Below the pieces are notes generated by a model that was not told the origin of the DNA, did no database searches, and saw only the letters and a list, made by a program, of their open reading frames with translations. Positions 26,070 to 34,564 of a DNA stretch of 64,000 nucleotides are shown in pieces. Position 1 is the first letter of the stretch. Every line of letters begins with the position of its first letter. The translations under genes were made by a program, and so were the position numbers. This DNA comes from Robertkochia flava. GTDB taxonomy: Bacteria > Bacteroidota > Bacteroidia > Flavobacteriales > Flavobacteriaceae. The stretch lies in NCBI RefSeq assembly GCF_020166515.1, contig NZ_JAINZT010000005.1:186001-250000 (forward strand), written 5' to 3'.

Positions 26070-27305
26070 TTGAATTTAGAATATTTTATAGCCAAACGCC
26101 TTATCAGGGGTAAGGAGCATAAAAGTAGCATTTCGGCCCCAATTATAAAAATCGCCATTGCAGCTATTGCAATAGGACTGGTCATGATGATGATCGCGGT
26201 GGCAACAGGCGTGGGACTGCAGCGAAAGATCCGTGAAAAGGTGGCGGCCTTTAACGGTCATATCCAGATCTTTAATTACGACAACAATCAATCTGACGTT
26301 TCGGTAAATCCGGTCTCTATCAACCAGGATTTTTACCCCGAATTTAATACGGTGGAAGGGATTTCCCATATCCAGGCGGTGGCTACCAAAGGGGGGATCA
26401 TCCGCACGGCGGATACCTTTGAAGGAATCATTGCCAAAGGGGTGGGGGCCGATTATAACTGGGATCCTTTCCGGGATTACCTGGTGGAAGGGCGCCTCCC
26501 GGATTACAGTGAGAAACGAAATGAGGAAGTGCTGATCTCCAGATATCTCGCCTCCCGATTGCAGTTTAAGCCGGGCGATGAGTTCTGGGCCTTTTTCCTC
26601 AAGGACCAGCCCAGTGAGATCCCGAACCAGGTAAAATTTACTGTGGTCGGGATCTATGACAGCGGCTTCAGCGAATTCGACTCCAATTATATGTTCATTG
26701 ACCTGAGGCATGTCCAGCGAATGAATCGCTGGAAACCGGATCAGGTAGGGAGCTTTGAGGTGTTTATTGACGATTTTGATGAACTGGAACAAAAAGGGAG
26801 AGAGGTGTACGGAAGTACCGTGTCTACCCTGGACTCCCAGACCATATCCGGTAAATACTACCATATCTTTGAATGGTTGTCGCTTTTTGATTTTAATATT
26901 GCCATCATTATCGGGATTATGATCATCGTGGGAGGAATTAATATGATTACTGCCCTGCTGGTACTTATTCTGGAAAGAACACCCATGATCGGGATCCTGA
27001 AGGCTCAGGGCTGTTCTAACTGGAGTATTCGAAAGATCTTTTTATACAATGCGGCCTATCTTATCGGGGTGGGATTATTTTGGGGCAATCTCATTGGGCT
27101 GGGCATCCTCCTGTTGCAAAAATATTTCGGAATCATACCCCTGGACCCGGAAACCTATTACGTGTCTACTGCCCCGGTGTATGTTAGTGGGTGGCATATT
27201 CTTTTATTAAATGCCGGAACCCTGGTGCTGTGCCTTTTAATGCTGCTGATCCCTTCCTATATTATTACCCGAATCTCTCCTGCACGTTCTATTCGTTTCG
27301 AATAA
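26070..27305 (+). CDS. LolE/FtsX-like ABC transporter permease with TTG start
   Basis: I use the TTG at 26070 because it gives the family N-terminus MNLEYFIAKRLI, typical of flavobacterial permeases; no ATG lies nearby in frame. The 411-residue protein has one N-terminal membrane helix (about 25-48), a large extracytoplasmic domain and three C-terminal helices (FNIAIIIGIMIIVGGINMI, ILLLNAGTLVLCLLMLLIPS). ITRISPARSIRFE closes it, as in LolC/E and FtsX. Family members move lipoproteins from the inner membrane with an ATPase partner, which is not in this window. Its upstream region is the start of namZ on the other strand. Confidence 0.83.
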   Translation: MNLEYFIAKRLIRGKEHKSSISAPIIKIAIAAIAIGLVMMMIAVATGVGLQRKIREKVAAFNGHIQIFNYDNNQSDVSVNPVSINQDFYPEFNTVEGISHIQAVATKGGIIRTADTFEGIIAKGVGADYNWDPFRDYLVEGRLPDYSEKRNEEVLISRYLASRLQFKPGDEFWAFFLKDQPSEIPNQVKFTVVGIYDSGFSEFDSNYMFIDLRHVQRMNRWKPDQVGSFEVFIDDFDELEQKGREVYGSTVSTLDSQTISGKYYHIFEWLSLFDFNIAIIIGIMIIVGGINMITALLVLILERTPMIGILKAQGCSNWSIRKIFLYNAAYLIGVGLFWGNLIGLGILLLQKYFGIIPLDPETYYVSTAPVYVSGWHILLLNAGTLVLCLLMLLIPSYIITRISPARSIRFE

Positions 27306-27322
27306 GGTCATACATCTCAGAG

Positions 27323-27353
27323 TTGTAAAAGGGGGGGTAAATCCCTAACTTAG
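27323..27353 (+). promoter_or_regulatory. Candidate promoter of cystathionine beta-synthase gene
   Basis: TTG at 27323-27325, a 20-base spacer and TAACTTAG at 27346-27353 fit the Bacteroidota pattern TTG/TAnnTTTG with one base different. The leader would be about 15 bases. Confidence 0.4.
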
Positions 27354-27372
27354 TCAGGAAATAAGACCCCTT

Positions 27373-28728
27373 ATGAAATACGCGGAGAACATACTGGAAA
27401 CCATAGGCAATACCCCCCTGGTGAAGCTGCATACGATCACCAGGTCTGTTGATGCCCTGGTACTTGCCAAGGTAGAGACCTTTAATCCCGGAAATTCTGT
27501 AAAAGACAGGATGGCGGTTAAGATGGTGGAAGATGCGGAAGCCGATGGCCGACTAAAACCCGGGGGAACCATTATAGAGGGAACCAGCGGAAATACGGGA
27601 ATGGGCCTGGCTCTTGCCGCGATCGTAAAAGGGTACAAACTGATCTGTGTGATCAGTGATAAACAAAGTAAGGAAAAGATAGATATTCTGAGGGCCGTGG
27701 GTGCCGAGGTAGTGGTTTGCCCAACCAACGTAGCTCCTGAAGATCCCCGATCCTATTATTCGGTATCAAAACGCCTGGCTGAGGAGATCCCGAACTCCTG
27801 GTATGTAAATCAATACGACAACCTTTCCAACACCCTGGCGCATTACGAACAAACCGGTCCGGAGATCTGGGAACAGACCGATGGAAAGATCGATCATTTC
27901 GTGGTGGGGGTGGGTACCGGAGGAACCATCTCCGGGGTAGGGAAATACCTTAAGGAAAAGAATCCGGAGATAAAGATCTGGGGTATCGATACCTACGGTT
28001 CGGTGTTCAAAAAATATCACGAAACCGGGGAATTCGATGAGAATGAGATTTATCCCTACATCACCGAAGGCATAGGAGAAGACATTCTCCCCGCTAATGT
28101 AGATTTTGATATCATAGATGGGTTTACAAAAGTAACCGATAAGGATGCCGCCATCTATACCCGAAAGCTGGCCAGGGAAGAAGGGGTTTTCTGTGGGAAT
28201 TCGGCAGGGGCAGCGGTTAAGGGCCTCTTGCAGTTAAAGGATCATTTTAAACCCGGACAGGTGGTCGTGGTTCTTTTTCACGACTCCGGGACCCGGTATG
28301 TAGGAAAGATGTTTAATGACGACTGGATGCGCGATCGCGGTTTTATGGAAGAAGAGGTGAAGCATGCAGGTGACCTTACCTCAAAATCGGATACGGAATT
28401 GATTACCGTAAGGACGGAAGAATTGGTAGCACATGCCATAGAACGGATGAAGCAATACAACATTTCCCAATTACCCGTGCTCGACGCCAATGGATTTGCC
28501 GGCTCCCTGGACGAGTCAACCCTCTTTAAGGCCTATATCGACAACAAATCTGTGGCCGACCTTCCCGTAAAAGCCATTATGCAGCCGCCGTTTCCCGTGG
28601 TGAAAAAGTCGAGCTCTTTAGACGATGTTTCCCGAATGATCAACCGCGAAAATAAGGCCGTTCTTGTGGAACTTGAAGATGGGAGGTATGGGATCATCAC
28701 CAAACACGATATTATAAGTGCTATATAA
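27373..28728 (+). CDS. Cystathionine beta-synthase
   Basis: The 451-residue protein has the PLP-lysine motif NPGNSVKDRMA (about 38-48), EGTSGNTGMGLALAAI, a phosphate loop GVGTGGTISGVGKYLK and the CBS-type CGNSAGAAVKGLLQL. Two CBS domains follow (about 340-451; RMKQYNISQLPVLD and DDVSRMINRENKAVLVELED), as in eukaryote-like CBS enzymes. It condenses serine and homocysteine to cystathionine in transsulfuration; bound nucleotides or SAM may modulate the CBS pair. The Crp-like regulator follows after eight bases, so they probably share a transcript. A cysteine synthase with CBS domains is the less likely alternative. Confidence 0.87.
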   Translation: MKYAENILETIGNTPLVKLHTITRSVDALVLAKVETFNPGNSVKDRMAVKMVEDAEADGRLKPGGTIIEGTSGNTGMGLALAAIVKGYKLICVISDKQSKEKIDILRAVGAEVVVCPTNVAPEDPRSYYSVSKRLAEEIPNSWYVNQYDNLSNTLAHYEQTGPEIWEQTDGKIDHFVVGVGTGGTISGVGKYLKEKNPEIKIWGIDTYGSVFKKYHETGEFDENEIYPYITEGIGEDILPANVDFDIIDGFTKVTDKDAAIYTRKLAREEGVFCGNSAGAAVKGLLQLKDHFKPGQVVVVLFHDSGTRYVGKMFNDDWMRDRGFMEEEVKHAGDLTSKSDTELITVRTEELVAHAIERMKQYNISQLPVLDANGFAGSLDESTLFKAYIDNKSVADLPVKAIMQPPFPVVKKSSSLDDVSRMINRENKAVLVELEDGRYGIITKHDIISAI

Positions 28729-28736
28729 ACCGTACC

Positions 28737-29324
28737 GTGGAACCGAATCAACTTCTGTTAAATAACATCCAGCGCTACGTATCCCTGAGTGCTTCTGAGC
28801 AGGAGAGACTTTACGCGATCATCAGACCGGTCAGGATCCGAAAGCGTCAGTTTATAGACCAGCCGGGGTATGTATCGCGTTACAGGAATTATGTGGTTCA
28901 GGGCGCGTTCAGATCGTATTTTATTGATGAAGACGGTAAGGAGCATACGGTACAGATTGCGGTGGAAGATTGGTTTGTAAGCGACTTTTACAGCTATATT
29001 ACACAAACGCCGGCCACCTTGTTTGTAGAGGCCCTTGAAAATTCGCTCATCCTTCAAATGGCATATGACGATATTGAAAACCTGTGTAAAGAGGTGCATT
29101 CCCTTAGTGAGTATTTCAGGCTCTCTACAGAAAAGGCATTTGCCTTTTCCAGAAAACGGGCCTTGTCTAACCTAAGCCTTACTGCAGAGGAAAAGTATCT
29201 CGAATTGCTGGAGCGTTACCCGGATATTGTACAAAGGGTTCCTCAAAAGATCATTGCCTCTTATTTAGGTATGACCCCGGAATTCATGTCCCGTATTCGT
29301 AAGGGATTATCATCAGAATCTTAA
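28737..29324 (+). CDS. Crp/Fnr-family transcriptional regulator (GTG start)
   Basis: The 195-residue protein, read from a GTG at 28737 (8 bases past the upstream stop), has a cyclic-nucleotide-like beta-barrel (RKRQFIDQPGYVSRYRNYVV, VQGAFRSYFIDEDGKEHTVQ, EALENSLILQMAYDDIENL) and a C-terminal helix-turn-helix (PQKIIASYLGMTPEFMSRIRK). It lacks cysteines for Fnr-type iron-sulfur sensing and the exact cAMP-binding residues are not evident. Such regulators are common next to metabolic genes in Bacteroidota. The partner here may be the CBS gene, but target and signal are unknown. Confidence 0.85.
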   Translation: MEPNQLLLNNIQRYVSLSASEQERLYAIIRPVRIRKRQFIDQPGYVSRYRNYVVQGAFRSYFIDEDGKEHTVQIAVEDWFVSDFYSYITQTPATLFVEALENSLILQMAYDDIENLCKEVHSLSEYFRLSTEKAFAFSRKRALSNLSLTAEEKYLELLERYPDIVQRVPQKIIASYLGMTPEFMSRIRKGLSSES

Positions 29325-29425
29325 ACTATATCAAGAGTATTTCCTGAACTGGTTCATTTTTATGCCAGGTGTCTTTATGCAACTTTGTTATCTCGATAAT
29401 GAGGAGAATTTAAAATCAAAGTATT

Positions 29426-30106
29426 ATGAAGACCAAAACACATCTTCCGTCTTATGAGTCGGGGTTAATATCCCTGAGAAGTCAATTAAAAGAAGCCCTC
29501 CCCGGGGACCTATTACAAATATTTGACAATGATGCCGCCCACCTGGAGAAGAACCTTTCTGAAGGGGTGAGGTTAAAGAAAGGGGATATCGCCCCTGATT
29601 TTGAGCTGCTTAATGCTGCCGGAGAAAAAGTACGGCTGTACGAGATGTTAACACACCAAAGAGTGGTATTGGTGTTTTACCGGGGTGGTTGGTGTCCCTA
29701 TTGCAACCTGCAGTTAATGCTTTATCAAAAGGTACTTCCCGAATTTAGAGCGCAGGGAGCCGTTCTTGTGGCTGTATCACCCGAATCACCGGACAACTCC
29801 ATGGATACCAAAGAGAAGAATACTTTGGCATTTGAGGTCCTTAGTGATCCCGGTAATATAGTTGCGAAGCAATATGTGGAAGTATTCCGAAATTCAGAGC
29901 GTGCGATAGAAGCCATGGCCAGTCTTGGGATTAATTTTTATGACTTTTATACAGATTCATCCGGAACCTTACCCGTGCCGGCGGTTTTTATAATCGAACA
30001 GAGCAGGCGATTGAGTTTTGCACGTTCCGGCGGGGGAGACTACAGAAGCCGCGTGGAACCGGAGGATATTCTGAACGTTTTAAAGAGCGATGGTGATGGA
30101 AAATAA
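29426..30106 (+). CDS. Peroxiredoxin-like protein (AhpC/TSA family)
   Basis: The 226-residue protein has an N-terminal helical extension, then APDFELLNAAGEKVRLYEML, the thioredoxin-like strand VVLVFYRGGWCPYCNLQLML with the peroxidatic Cys in the WCPYC motif (about residue 90), and VLVAVSPESPD. GTLPVPAVFIIEQSRRLSFA provides the cis-Pro. WCPYC instead of a PVC motif places it with atypical peroxiredoxins that may also reduce disulfides. Substrates are hydrogen peroxide or organic peroxides by family knowledge. It overlaps the start of the broken SDR gene by 11 bases. Confidence 0.83.
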   Translation: MKTKTHLPSYESGLISLRSQLKEALPGDLLQIFDNDAAHLEKNLSEGVRLKKGDIAPDFELLNAAGEKVRLYEMLTHQRVVLVFYRGGWCPYCNLQLMLYQKVLPEFRAQGAVLVAVSPESPDNSMDTKEKNTLAFEVLSDPGNIVAKQYVEVFRNSERAIEAMASLGINFYDFYTDSSGTLPVPAVFIIEQSRRLSFARSGGGDYRSRVEPEDILNVLKSDGDGK

Positions 30107-30927
30107 AATTTGGTTTGTAACGGGGATTTCAAGCGGACTGGGCAGAGCCCTGGCCGAAACGCTGATGACTCATGACATATTCGTTATAGGTACATTCAGA
30201 AGAAAGGAAGAGGTGAACGAGTTTAACGAAAAGCATAACGGTAAGGGCTTTGCTGTGCATTTGGAACTCGATCAGAAAATGGAGATGGATACGATCATTG
30301 CAAGGGTAGTTGAAAGATTCGGGCATATAGATGTGCTTGTGAATAATGCGGGATACGGCTTTGCAGGAGCAATAGAAGAAGCATCAATGGAGGAGGTCAG
30401 GGCGGTATTTGAAGTGAATTTTTTCGGGGTTATGCAACTTACCAAGGCCGTTCTTCCTCATATGAGACTTCGTGGAGAGGGACATATCATACAAATCTCT
30501 TCTCACGGGGGGAGTGAGGGCTTTTGCAGGTTTTGGGGTGTATAATGCCAGTAAATTCGCGCTCGAAGGATTTAGTGAAGCATTGGCGCAGGAGGTACAA
30601 CCTCTGGGAATAAAGGTTACTATCGTAGAACCCGGACCTTTCAGGACCGGATTTGCGGGCAAAAACCTGAAAGTTTCAAATGCCAGGATCCGGGACTATG
30701 AAAAATCGGCAGGTGCCTTTACCGAAAAACTTCGGGCGGTGCACGGACGGCAGGAAGGTGATCCTGTAAAAGCCGCCAGGGCAATCCTTCATATTGCTGG
30801 AGGCGATCTGGAGGTATTGCGCCTCCCTCTTGGAAATATTGCCTTAAACAGCATGGAAGCGAAACTAAAAAGTCTGGATCATGATATGACGCAAACAAGG
30901 GCTATCGCATCGGCAGCAGTGTTTTAA
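30096..30927 (+). pseudogene. Short-chain dehydrogenase/reductase, frameshifted at a G6 run
   Basis: From MENKIWFVTGISSGLG (TGxxxGxG cofactor motif) the frame continues through VLVNNAGYGFAGAIEEA and HIIQISSHGG, then runs into six Gs at 30507-30512 and ends early at 30545. In the +1 frame the remaining enzyme continues as GVRAFAGFGVYNASKFALEG with YxxxK and the C-terminal substrate lid up to 30927. Removing one G restores a continuous chain of about 276 residues with normal SDR order. The frameshift separates NNAG from YxxxK, so the short product is probably inactive. Causes: homopolymer sequencing error, real mutation, or phase switching. Confidence 0.85.
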
Positions 30928-30994
30928 CAATAATCCAGACACTATGATCCTGTTCTGTGCTAATTTCTTAATTTAGAAGGAAATAGCAGGCAGT

Positions 30995-32080
30995 ATGGGA
31001 TCAAGACGTCAATTTATAAAACAGGGGACATTTGTATTTTTTGCTTCCCAATGGCCCTTTATGTCCTATGCATCATCCGGCAAAAAAACGCTGGGAGTAG
31101 CCCTTACCGGCCTGGGGTCCTACAGTACCCATCAGCTTGGGCCTTCCCTGAAGCAAACGGAGCATTGTGAACTCAGAGGCATCATTACCGGTAGCCCCGG
31201 TAAGATCCCCGGGTGGCAAAAGGAGTATGGGATAGCAGATGCCCATGTGTATGATTACGGGCAAATGGATCAGCTGGCGAATGATGATGGGATCGATGTG
31301 GTGTATGTGGTACTGCCAAACGCCATGCATGCCGAATATGCCGTACGGGCAGCAGAAGCCGGAAAGCATGTGTGGTGTGAGAAGCCTATGGCACTGAATG
31401 TGGAGCAATGCGAGCGGATAATCGAGGCCTGTGAAAAGAATGGAGTAAGCCTTAGTATCGGTTATCGCATGCAGCATGAACCCAATACCCGGCAGCTTAT
31501 GAAATGGGCAAAAGAAGAAACCTTCGGACCCGTGCAGTCTGCCGTAGCCGAAGCCGGATTTCATTTCAGGGGCGATGATCCCTCGAACTGGAGACTTAAA
31601 AAAGAGATGGGCGGAGGGGCCTTGTATGATATGGGGGTGTACTGCATAAATGCGGCCCGCTATGCCACAGGCAAGGAGCCTGAAGGAGTGGAGGCCCGGG
31701 TGGTGAACCGGCGCGGGGAGTTGTTTACGGAAGTAGACGAGACCACGGAGTTTACCCTCTACTTTAAAAACGATCTCAGGGTGTCCTGTACCACCTCTTT
31801 CGGAGAAAATCTAAACCGGCTGGAAGTACAGTGTCGGGACGGAAATTACTACCTGCGCCCCATGCAATCCTATACGGGAGTTCAGGGTGGTGCCAGCGAC
31901 GGAACCCGTCTTGAACCCATAAAAGGGAAACAACAGGTGCTGCAAATGCAGGACGATGCCCGATCCATTATAAATAATACCCCGGTTATGGTACCCGGAG
32001 AGGAGGGTTTAAAGGATATTCGTATCGTTGAAGCTATCCAAAAATCCGTTAAATTGGGAAGTAAATACGTACAAATCTAA
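30995..32080 (+). CDS. Exported Gfo/Idh/MocA-family oxidoreductase
   Basis: The 361-residue protein starts MGSRRQFIKQGTFVFF, a Tat-like signal, followed by a Rossmann start (LGVALTGLGSYSTHQLGPSL) and the family EKP motif (HVWCEKPMALNVEQCERI, about 128-135). FHFRGDDPSNWRLKKEMGGG and YDMGVYCINAARYATG belong to the substrate-binding half, as in glucose-fructose oxidoreductase. The NAD(P) is probably carried tightly. The substrate is unknown. It stands alone, with a weak TAATTTAG box at 30969-30976, and is one of three exported members in this window. Confidence 0.83.
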   Translation: MGSRRQFIKQGTFVFFASQWPFMSYASSGKKTLGVALTGLGSYSTHQLGPSLKQTEHCELRGIITGSPGKIPGWQKEYGIADAHVYDYGQMDQLANDDGIDVVYVVLPNAMHAEYAVRAAEAGKHVWCEKPMALNVEQCERIIEACEKNGVSLSIGYRMQHEPNTRQLMKWAKEETFGPVQSAVAEAGFHFRGDDPSNWRLKKEMGGGALYDMGVYCINAARYATGKEPEGVEARVVNRRGELFTEVDETTEFTLYFKNDLRVSCTTSFGENLNRLEVQCRDGNYYLRPMQSYTGVQGGASDGTRLEPIKGKQQVLQMQDDARSIINNTPVMVPGEEGLKDIRIVEAIQKSVKLGSKYVQI

Positions 32081-32158
32081 ACCGTAATTATACGGCACGG
32101 AGAATTTTTCTTGTCCGTTTATTTGGAAAATACAGGATTTTAACGTATATTCCAGTCG

Positions 32159-32166
32159 TATTTTTG
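32159..32166 (+). promoter_or_regulatory. -7 box of a small stand-alone transcript
   Basis: TATTTTTG matches TAnnTTTG. With the terminator at 32406-32436 it bounds a transcript of about 265 nt that includes the 43-residue ORF at 32250 and a leader of about 78 nt. The -33 element is not clear. Confidence 0.45.
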
Positions 32167-32249
32167 TTAGCCCCAAATTCAAAATAGAAATACACACGTA
32201 AGAATTAACCTTAAATTAGAAGTATCAACTCTATCTAAATATCAACATT

Positions 32250-32381
32250 ATGGGGCAATCATTACGCAAACAAGAATCTACTTTACTGATCTACGCGCTC
32301 AAATTTATAGTATTCGTATTGATTACGATGCTGTCATGGACCTTTATTTCAACCATGTTTAATTTGATCGGAATCATTTAG
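32250..32381 (+). CDS. 43-residue membrane microprotein
   Basis: ATG at 32250 opens 44 codons ending TAG: a short charged head (MGQSLRKQES) and one long hydrophobic helix (TLLIYALKFIVFVLITML, SWTFISTMFNLIGII). It is bracketed by a -7 box upstream and a strong terminator 25 bases downstream, which supports it as a real, separate gene. I know no family; a regulatory membrane peptide or a subunit of a larger membrane complex are possible. A non-coding RNA with an incidental ORF is the alternative. Confidence 0.55.
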   Translation: MGQSLRKQESTLLIYALKFIVFVLITMLSWTFISTMFNLIGII

Positions 32382-32405
32382 ATTGACATAAGTAGAAAAG
32401 AACGT

Positions 32406-32436
32406 AAAAAGCTTCCCGGAAGGGAAGCTTTTTTTA
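32406..32436 (+). terminator. Rho-independent terminator
   Basis: Arms AAGCTTCCC and GGGAAGCTT around GGAA, then TTTTTTT, directly downstream of the microprotein gene. Confidence 0.9.
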
Positions 32437-32500
32437 TGCAAAACATCCACCCTGTAAAACTTGTAGGCTGTAGTTGTTGTCTTGTTAAAAAATTCTTAAC

Positions 32501-32529
32501 TTGACCGGACTAACATGCCTATACCTTTT
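32501..32529 (+). promoter_or_regulatory. Candidate promoter for the 32532/32714 pair
   Basis: TTG at 32501-32503, 18-base spacer, TACCTTTT at 32522-32529 (one base off TAnnTTTG) ends two bases before the ATG at 32532, implying a leaderless or nearly leaderless message. Confidence 0.45.
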
Positions 32530-32531
32530 GA

Positions 32532-32714
32532 ATGATTAAAGATCTTATTAAGCGCTACGGCATCTGGAATATCGTAATGATCCTGGTAGTTCTGGTCACT
32601 ATTATTGTGGCCGAAACCATCTTTCTGATGGGGCACAAATTGTCGGGAATATTTATCGGGCTTTGGGCTCCGACTATTCTGGGTTTTATGAATTATTTTA
32701 AACCTAAGGAATAA
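32532..32714 (+). CDS. 60-residue membrane protein, unknown
   Basis: MIKDLIKRYGIWNIVMILVV opens a protein with two hydrophobic helices (about 13-32 and 36-55) and a basic end (NYFKPKE). The stop shares a base with the next ATG (TAATG), so the pair is translationally coupled. No family is recognised. It lies between the microprotein unit and the convergent copper operon; a link to copper is possible but unsupported. Confidence 0.6.
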   Translation: MIKDLIKRYGIWNIVMILVVLVTIIVAETIFLMGHKLSGIFIGLWAPTILGFMNYFKPKE

Positions 32715-32821
32715 TGACCGAATTTGTGTTATACTACTCGCTTATCGTAGGGGTGCTTTTCCTGGGATGGCTTGTATATGTGGTCATGCTCTATTATAAA
32801 ATGGGAAGGGGCAAAGATTAA
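32714..32821 (+). CDS. 35-residue membrane microprotein coupled to the gene at 32532
   Basis: The ATG at 32714 overlaps the stop of the previous gene by one base. The 35 residues (MTEFVLYYSLIVGVLFLGWL, VYVVMLYYKMGRGKD) are one membrane helix with a basic cytosolic tail by the positive-inside rule. Coupling, hydrophobicity and the intact frame support it. The family is unknown. Confidence 0.5.
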   Translation: MTEFVLYYSLIVGVLFLGWLVYVVMLYYKMGRGKD

Positions 32822-32860
32822 CCCCTGCCCCTTTATAAATGATCTGATCTGGATTGTTGT

Positions 32861-34564
32861 TTACTTCGTTTTAAGGGTATCTGTTACACTCCCGCAATTT
32901 AACATTACTTCCCCGTAATACGGATTTAATACCTCTTCAGTGGTACTCAGCCAGTCGGCCCCCTTGTTCTGATTTGCCATCGGGCAATTCTGCACGTATA
33001 ATTTTTCGGGGAGTTCGTCCATACTTTTGGCAAGGGTTACCATGACATCCGATAATATAACCAGGTGCGCTCTTTGCGATTCGATCTCCTCATTGTTTCC
33101 AATGGCGGTGATCATTTGTCCGGCTTGTTTTACCAGTTTTGATTCTGCCTCCCCCAGGATAGAGATATCGAGTTTCTCATATTCCGACAATACCTTCCTT
33201 GCCTGCTGTTTAACACCCTGTGCATCGGTGTTTACAAAGTATTCGTTCATTTGGATGTAGGCTGAAATAAGTGGCCAAAGAGTTTTCTGAAAACTACCTG
33301 GTAATACCAGTGGTTCATTACCGCTTGCGTCCTGCTTTTCCTCCCTGTTCATCATAGAGGGTTTGCCTTGTAACTGTGCCGCTGCATCTATGGTAAAGGT
33401 TCCCTGAGTAACCACCTGCTCGCCTTGCTCTAATCCGGCCAATACTTCATAGGCATCATTCATTTCACCGCCCAGTTCAATTTCCCGTAATTCAAAGACC
33501 GGTTCGTTGGTGTCCGGTTGAACATATACCACAGAACGGGTTCCGGTCCACATGACTGCCGATTTAGGGATTACGATACCCGAATTGGACAGGTCTTCTC
33601 CAACCCCGGCGGTTGCTTTGATAAACATTCCCGGTTTAAATAAGCCTTCGGTATTTTCTAACTCCGCCCGCACTCTGGCAGTCCGGTTGGCCGTGTTGAG
33701 CAAAGGGTCGATAAATTCAATGCTGCTTTCAAAGCTTTTCCCTGGATAGGCGTTAGCTGTGATGTTGAGTGTCTGTCCTTCATTTAAAACCGCCAGTTGA
33801 TTCTCATACGCATCCAGAACAGCCCAGACACTGTTCAGGTTGGCAATGCGGTAAAGCGGTTGTCCTTGTTTTACGTAATCGCCTTCATTGATAAGCTTTT
33901 CCGTTACTGTTCCTGAAATATTGGCGTATACCGGGAAGAATTCCTGTACCCTACCCCTGGTCTCGATCTCTGAGATCTGCTTTTCAGAAAGTTTCCAGAG
34001 TTTTAGTTTATTTCTAACGGCTTTGTACAAAGCAGGCTGATTTTCCTTGAGCCCTGCCGCAGTGAGAAGTTCCTGTTGGGCGGCTACGAGTTCAGGAGAA
34101 TATATGGTAGCCAGTAATTGTCCCTGACGTACCGCTTCCCCTGTGGTGTTAATGTATAGGTCTTCTATACGTCCCCCGAAGTAGGCTGCCTGCACCAGGG
34201 TATTTTTTTCATTAGCAACAATTTTTCCGGATAGCCGGATACTCGATGCGCCTTCTGAATTGCTTCCCGCGGTAGTAGTGTTGATATTGGCCAGAGCTAC
34301 TGCCTGTTCACTCATACGGAACTGGTTGACCGCTAATCCGTCTGCCCCTGTCTCTGCCGGAATCAGGTCCATCCCGCAAATGGGACAATCGCCGGGCTCG
34401 GGCTGCATGATCTGGGGGTGCATGGAACAGGTATACATTTGCGCCACGCCGGTTTCTGTTTCGTGCTCATGGTCTGTAGTAGCCGTGTTGTTACCTCCAA
34501 AGATCAACCATCCCAGTACCAGGCCCAGAGCCAGGATACCAATATAAATTCCAGTTTTTTTCAT
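32861..34564 (-). CDS. CusB-like copper RND adaptor with metal-binding and DUF3347 domains
   Basis: The 567-residue protein has a signal-anchor (about 5-24), a heavy-metal-binding zinc-ribbon-like domain [24 protein letters not shown] (44-67), the hairpin and barrel of an RND membrane-fusion protein (IRLSGKIVANEKNTLVQAAY, GGRIEDLYINTTGEAVRQGQ, SGTVTEKLINEGDYVKQGQP), and a C-terminal DUF3347 domain ending NPYYGEVMLNCGSVTDTLK. CusB links pump and outer-membrane channel and hands Cu(I)/Ag(I) over. It is last in the operon, overlapping the PepSY gene by four bases; the adaptor usually lies beside the pump gene, so the order is unusual. Confidence 0.9.
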   Translation of the reverse strand: MKKTGIYIGILALGLVLGWLIFGGNNTATTDHEHETETGVAQMYTCSMHPQIMQPEPGDCPICGMDLIPAETGADGLAVNQFRMSEQAVALANINTTTAGSNSEGASSIRLSGKIVANEKNTLVQAAYFGGRIEDLYINTTGEAVRQGQLLATIYSPELVAAQQELLTAAGLKENQPALYKAVRNKLKLWKLSEKQISEIETRGRVQEFFPVYANISGTVTEKLINEGDYVKQGQPLYRIANLNSVWAVLDAYENQLAVLNEGQTLNITANAYPGKSFESSIEFIDPLLNTANRTARVRAELENTEGLFKPGMFIKATAGVGEDLSNSGIVIPKSAVMWTGTRSVVYVQPDTNEPVFELREIELGGEMNDAYEVLAGLEQGEQVVTQGTFTIDAAAQLQGKPSMMNREEKQDASGNEPLVLPGSFQKTLWPLISAYIQMNEYFVNTDAQGVKQQARKVLSEYEKLDISILGEAESKLVKQAGQMITAIGNNEEIESQRAHLVILSDVMVTLAKSMDELPEKLYVQNCPMANQNKGADWLSTTEEVLNPYYGEVMLNCGSVTDTLKTK

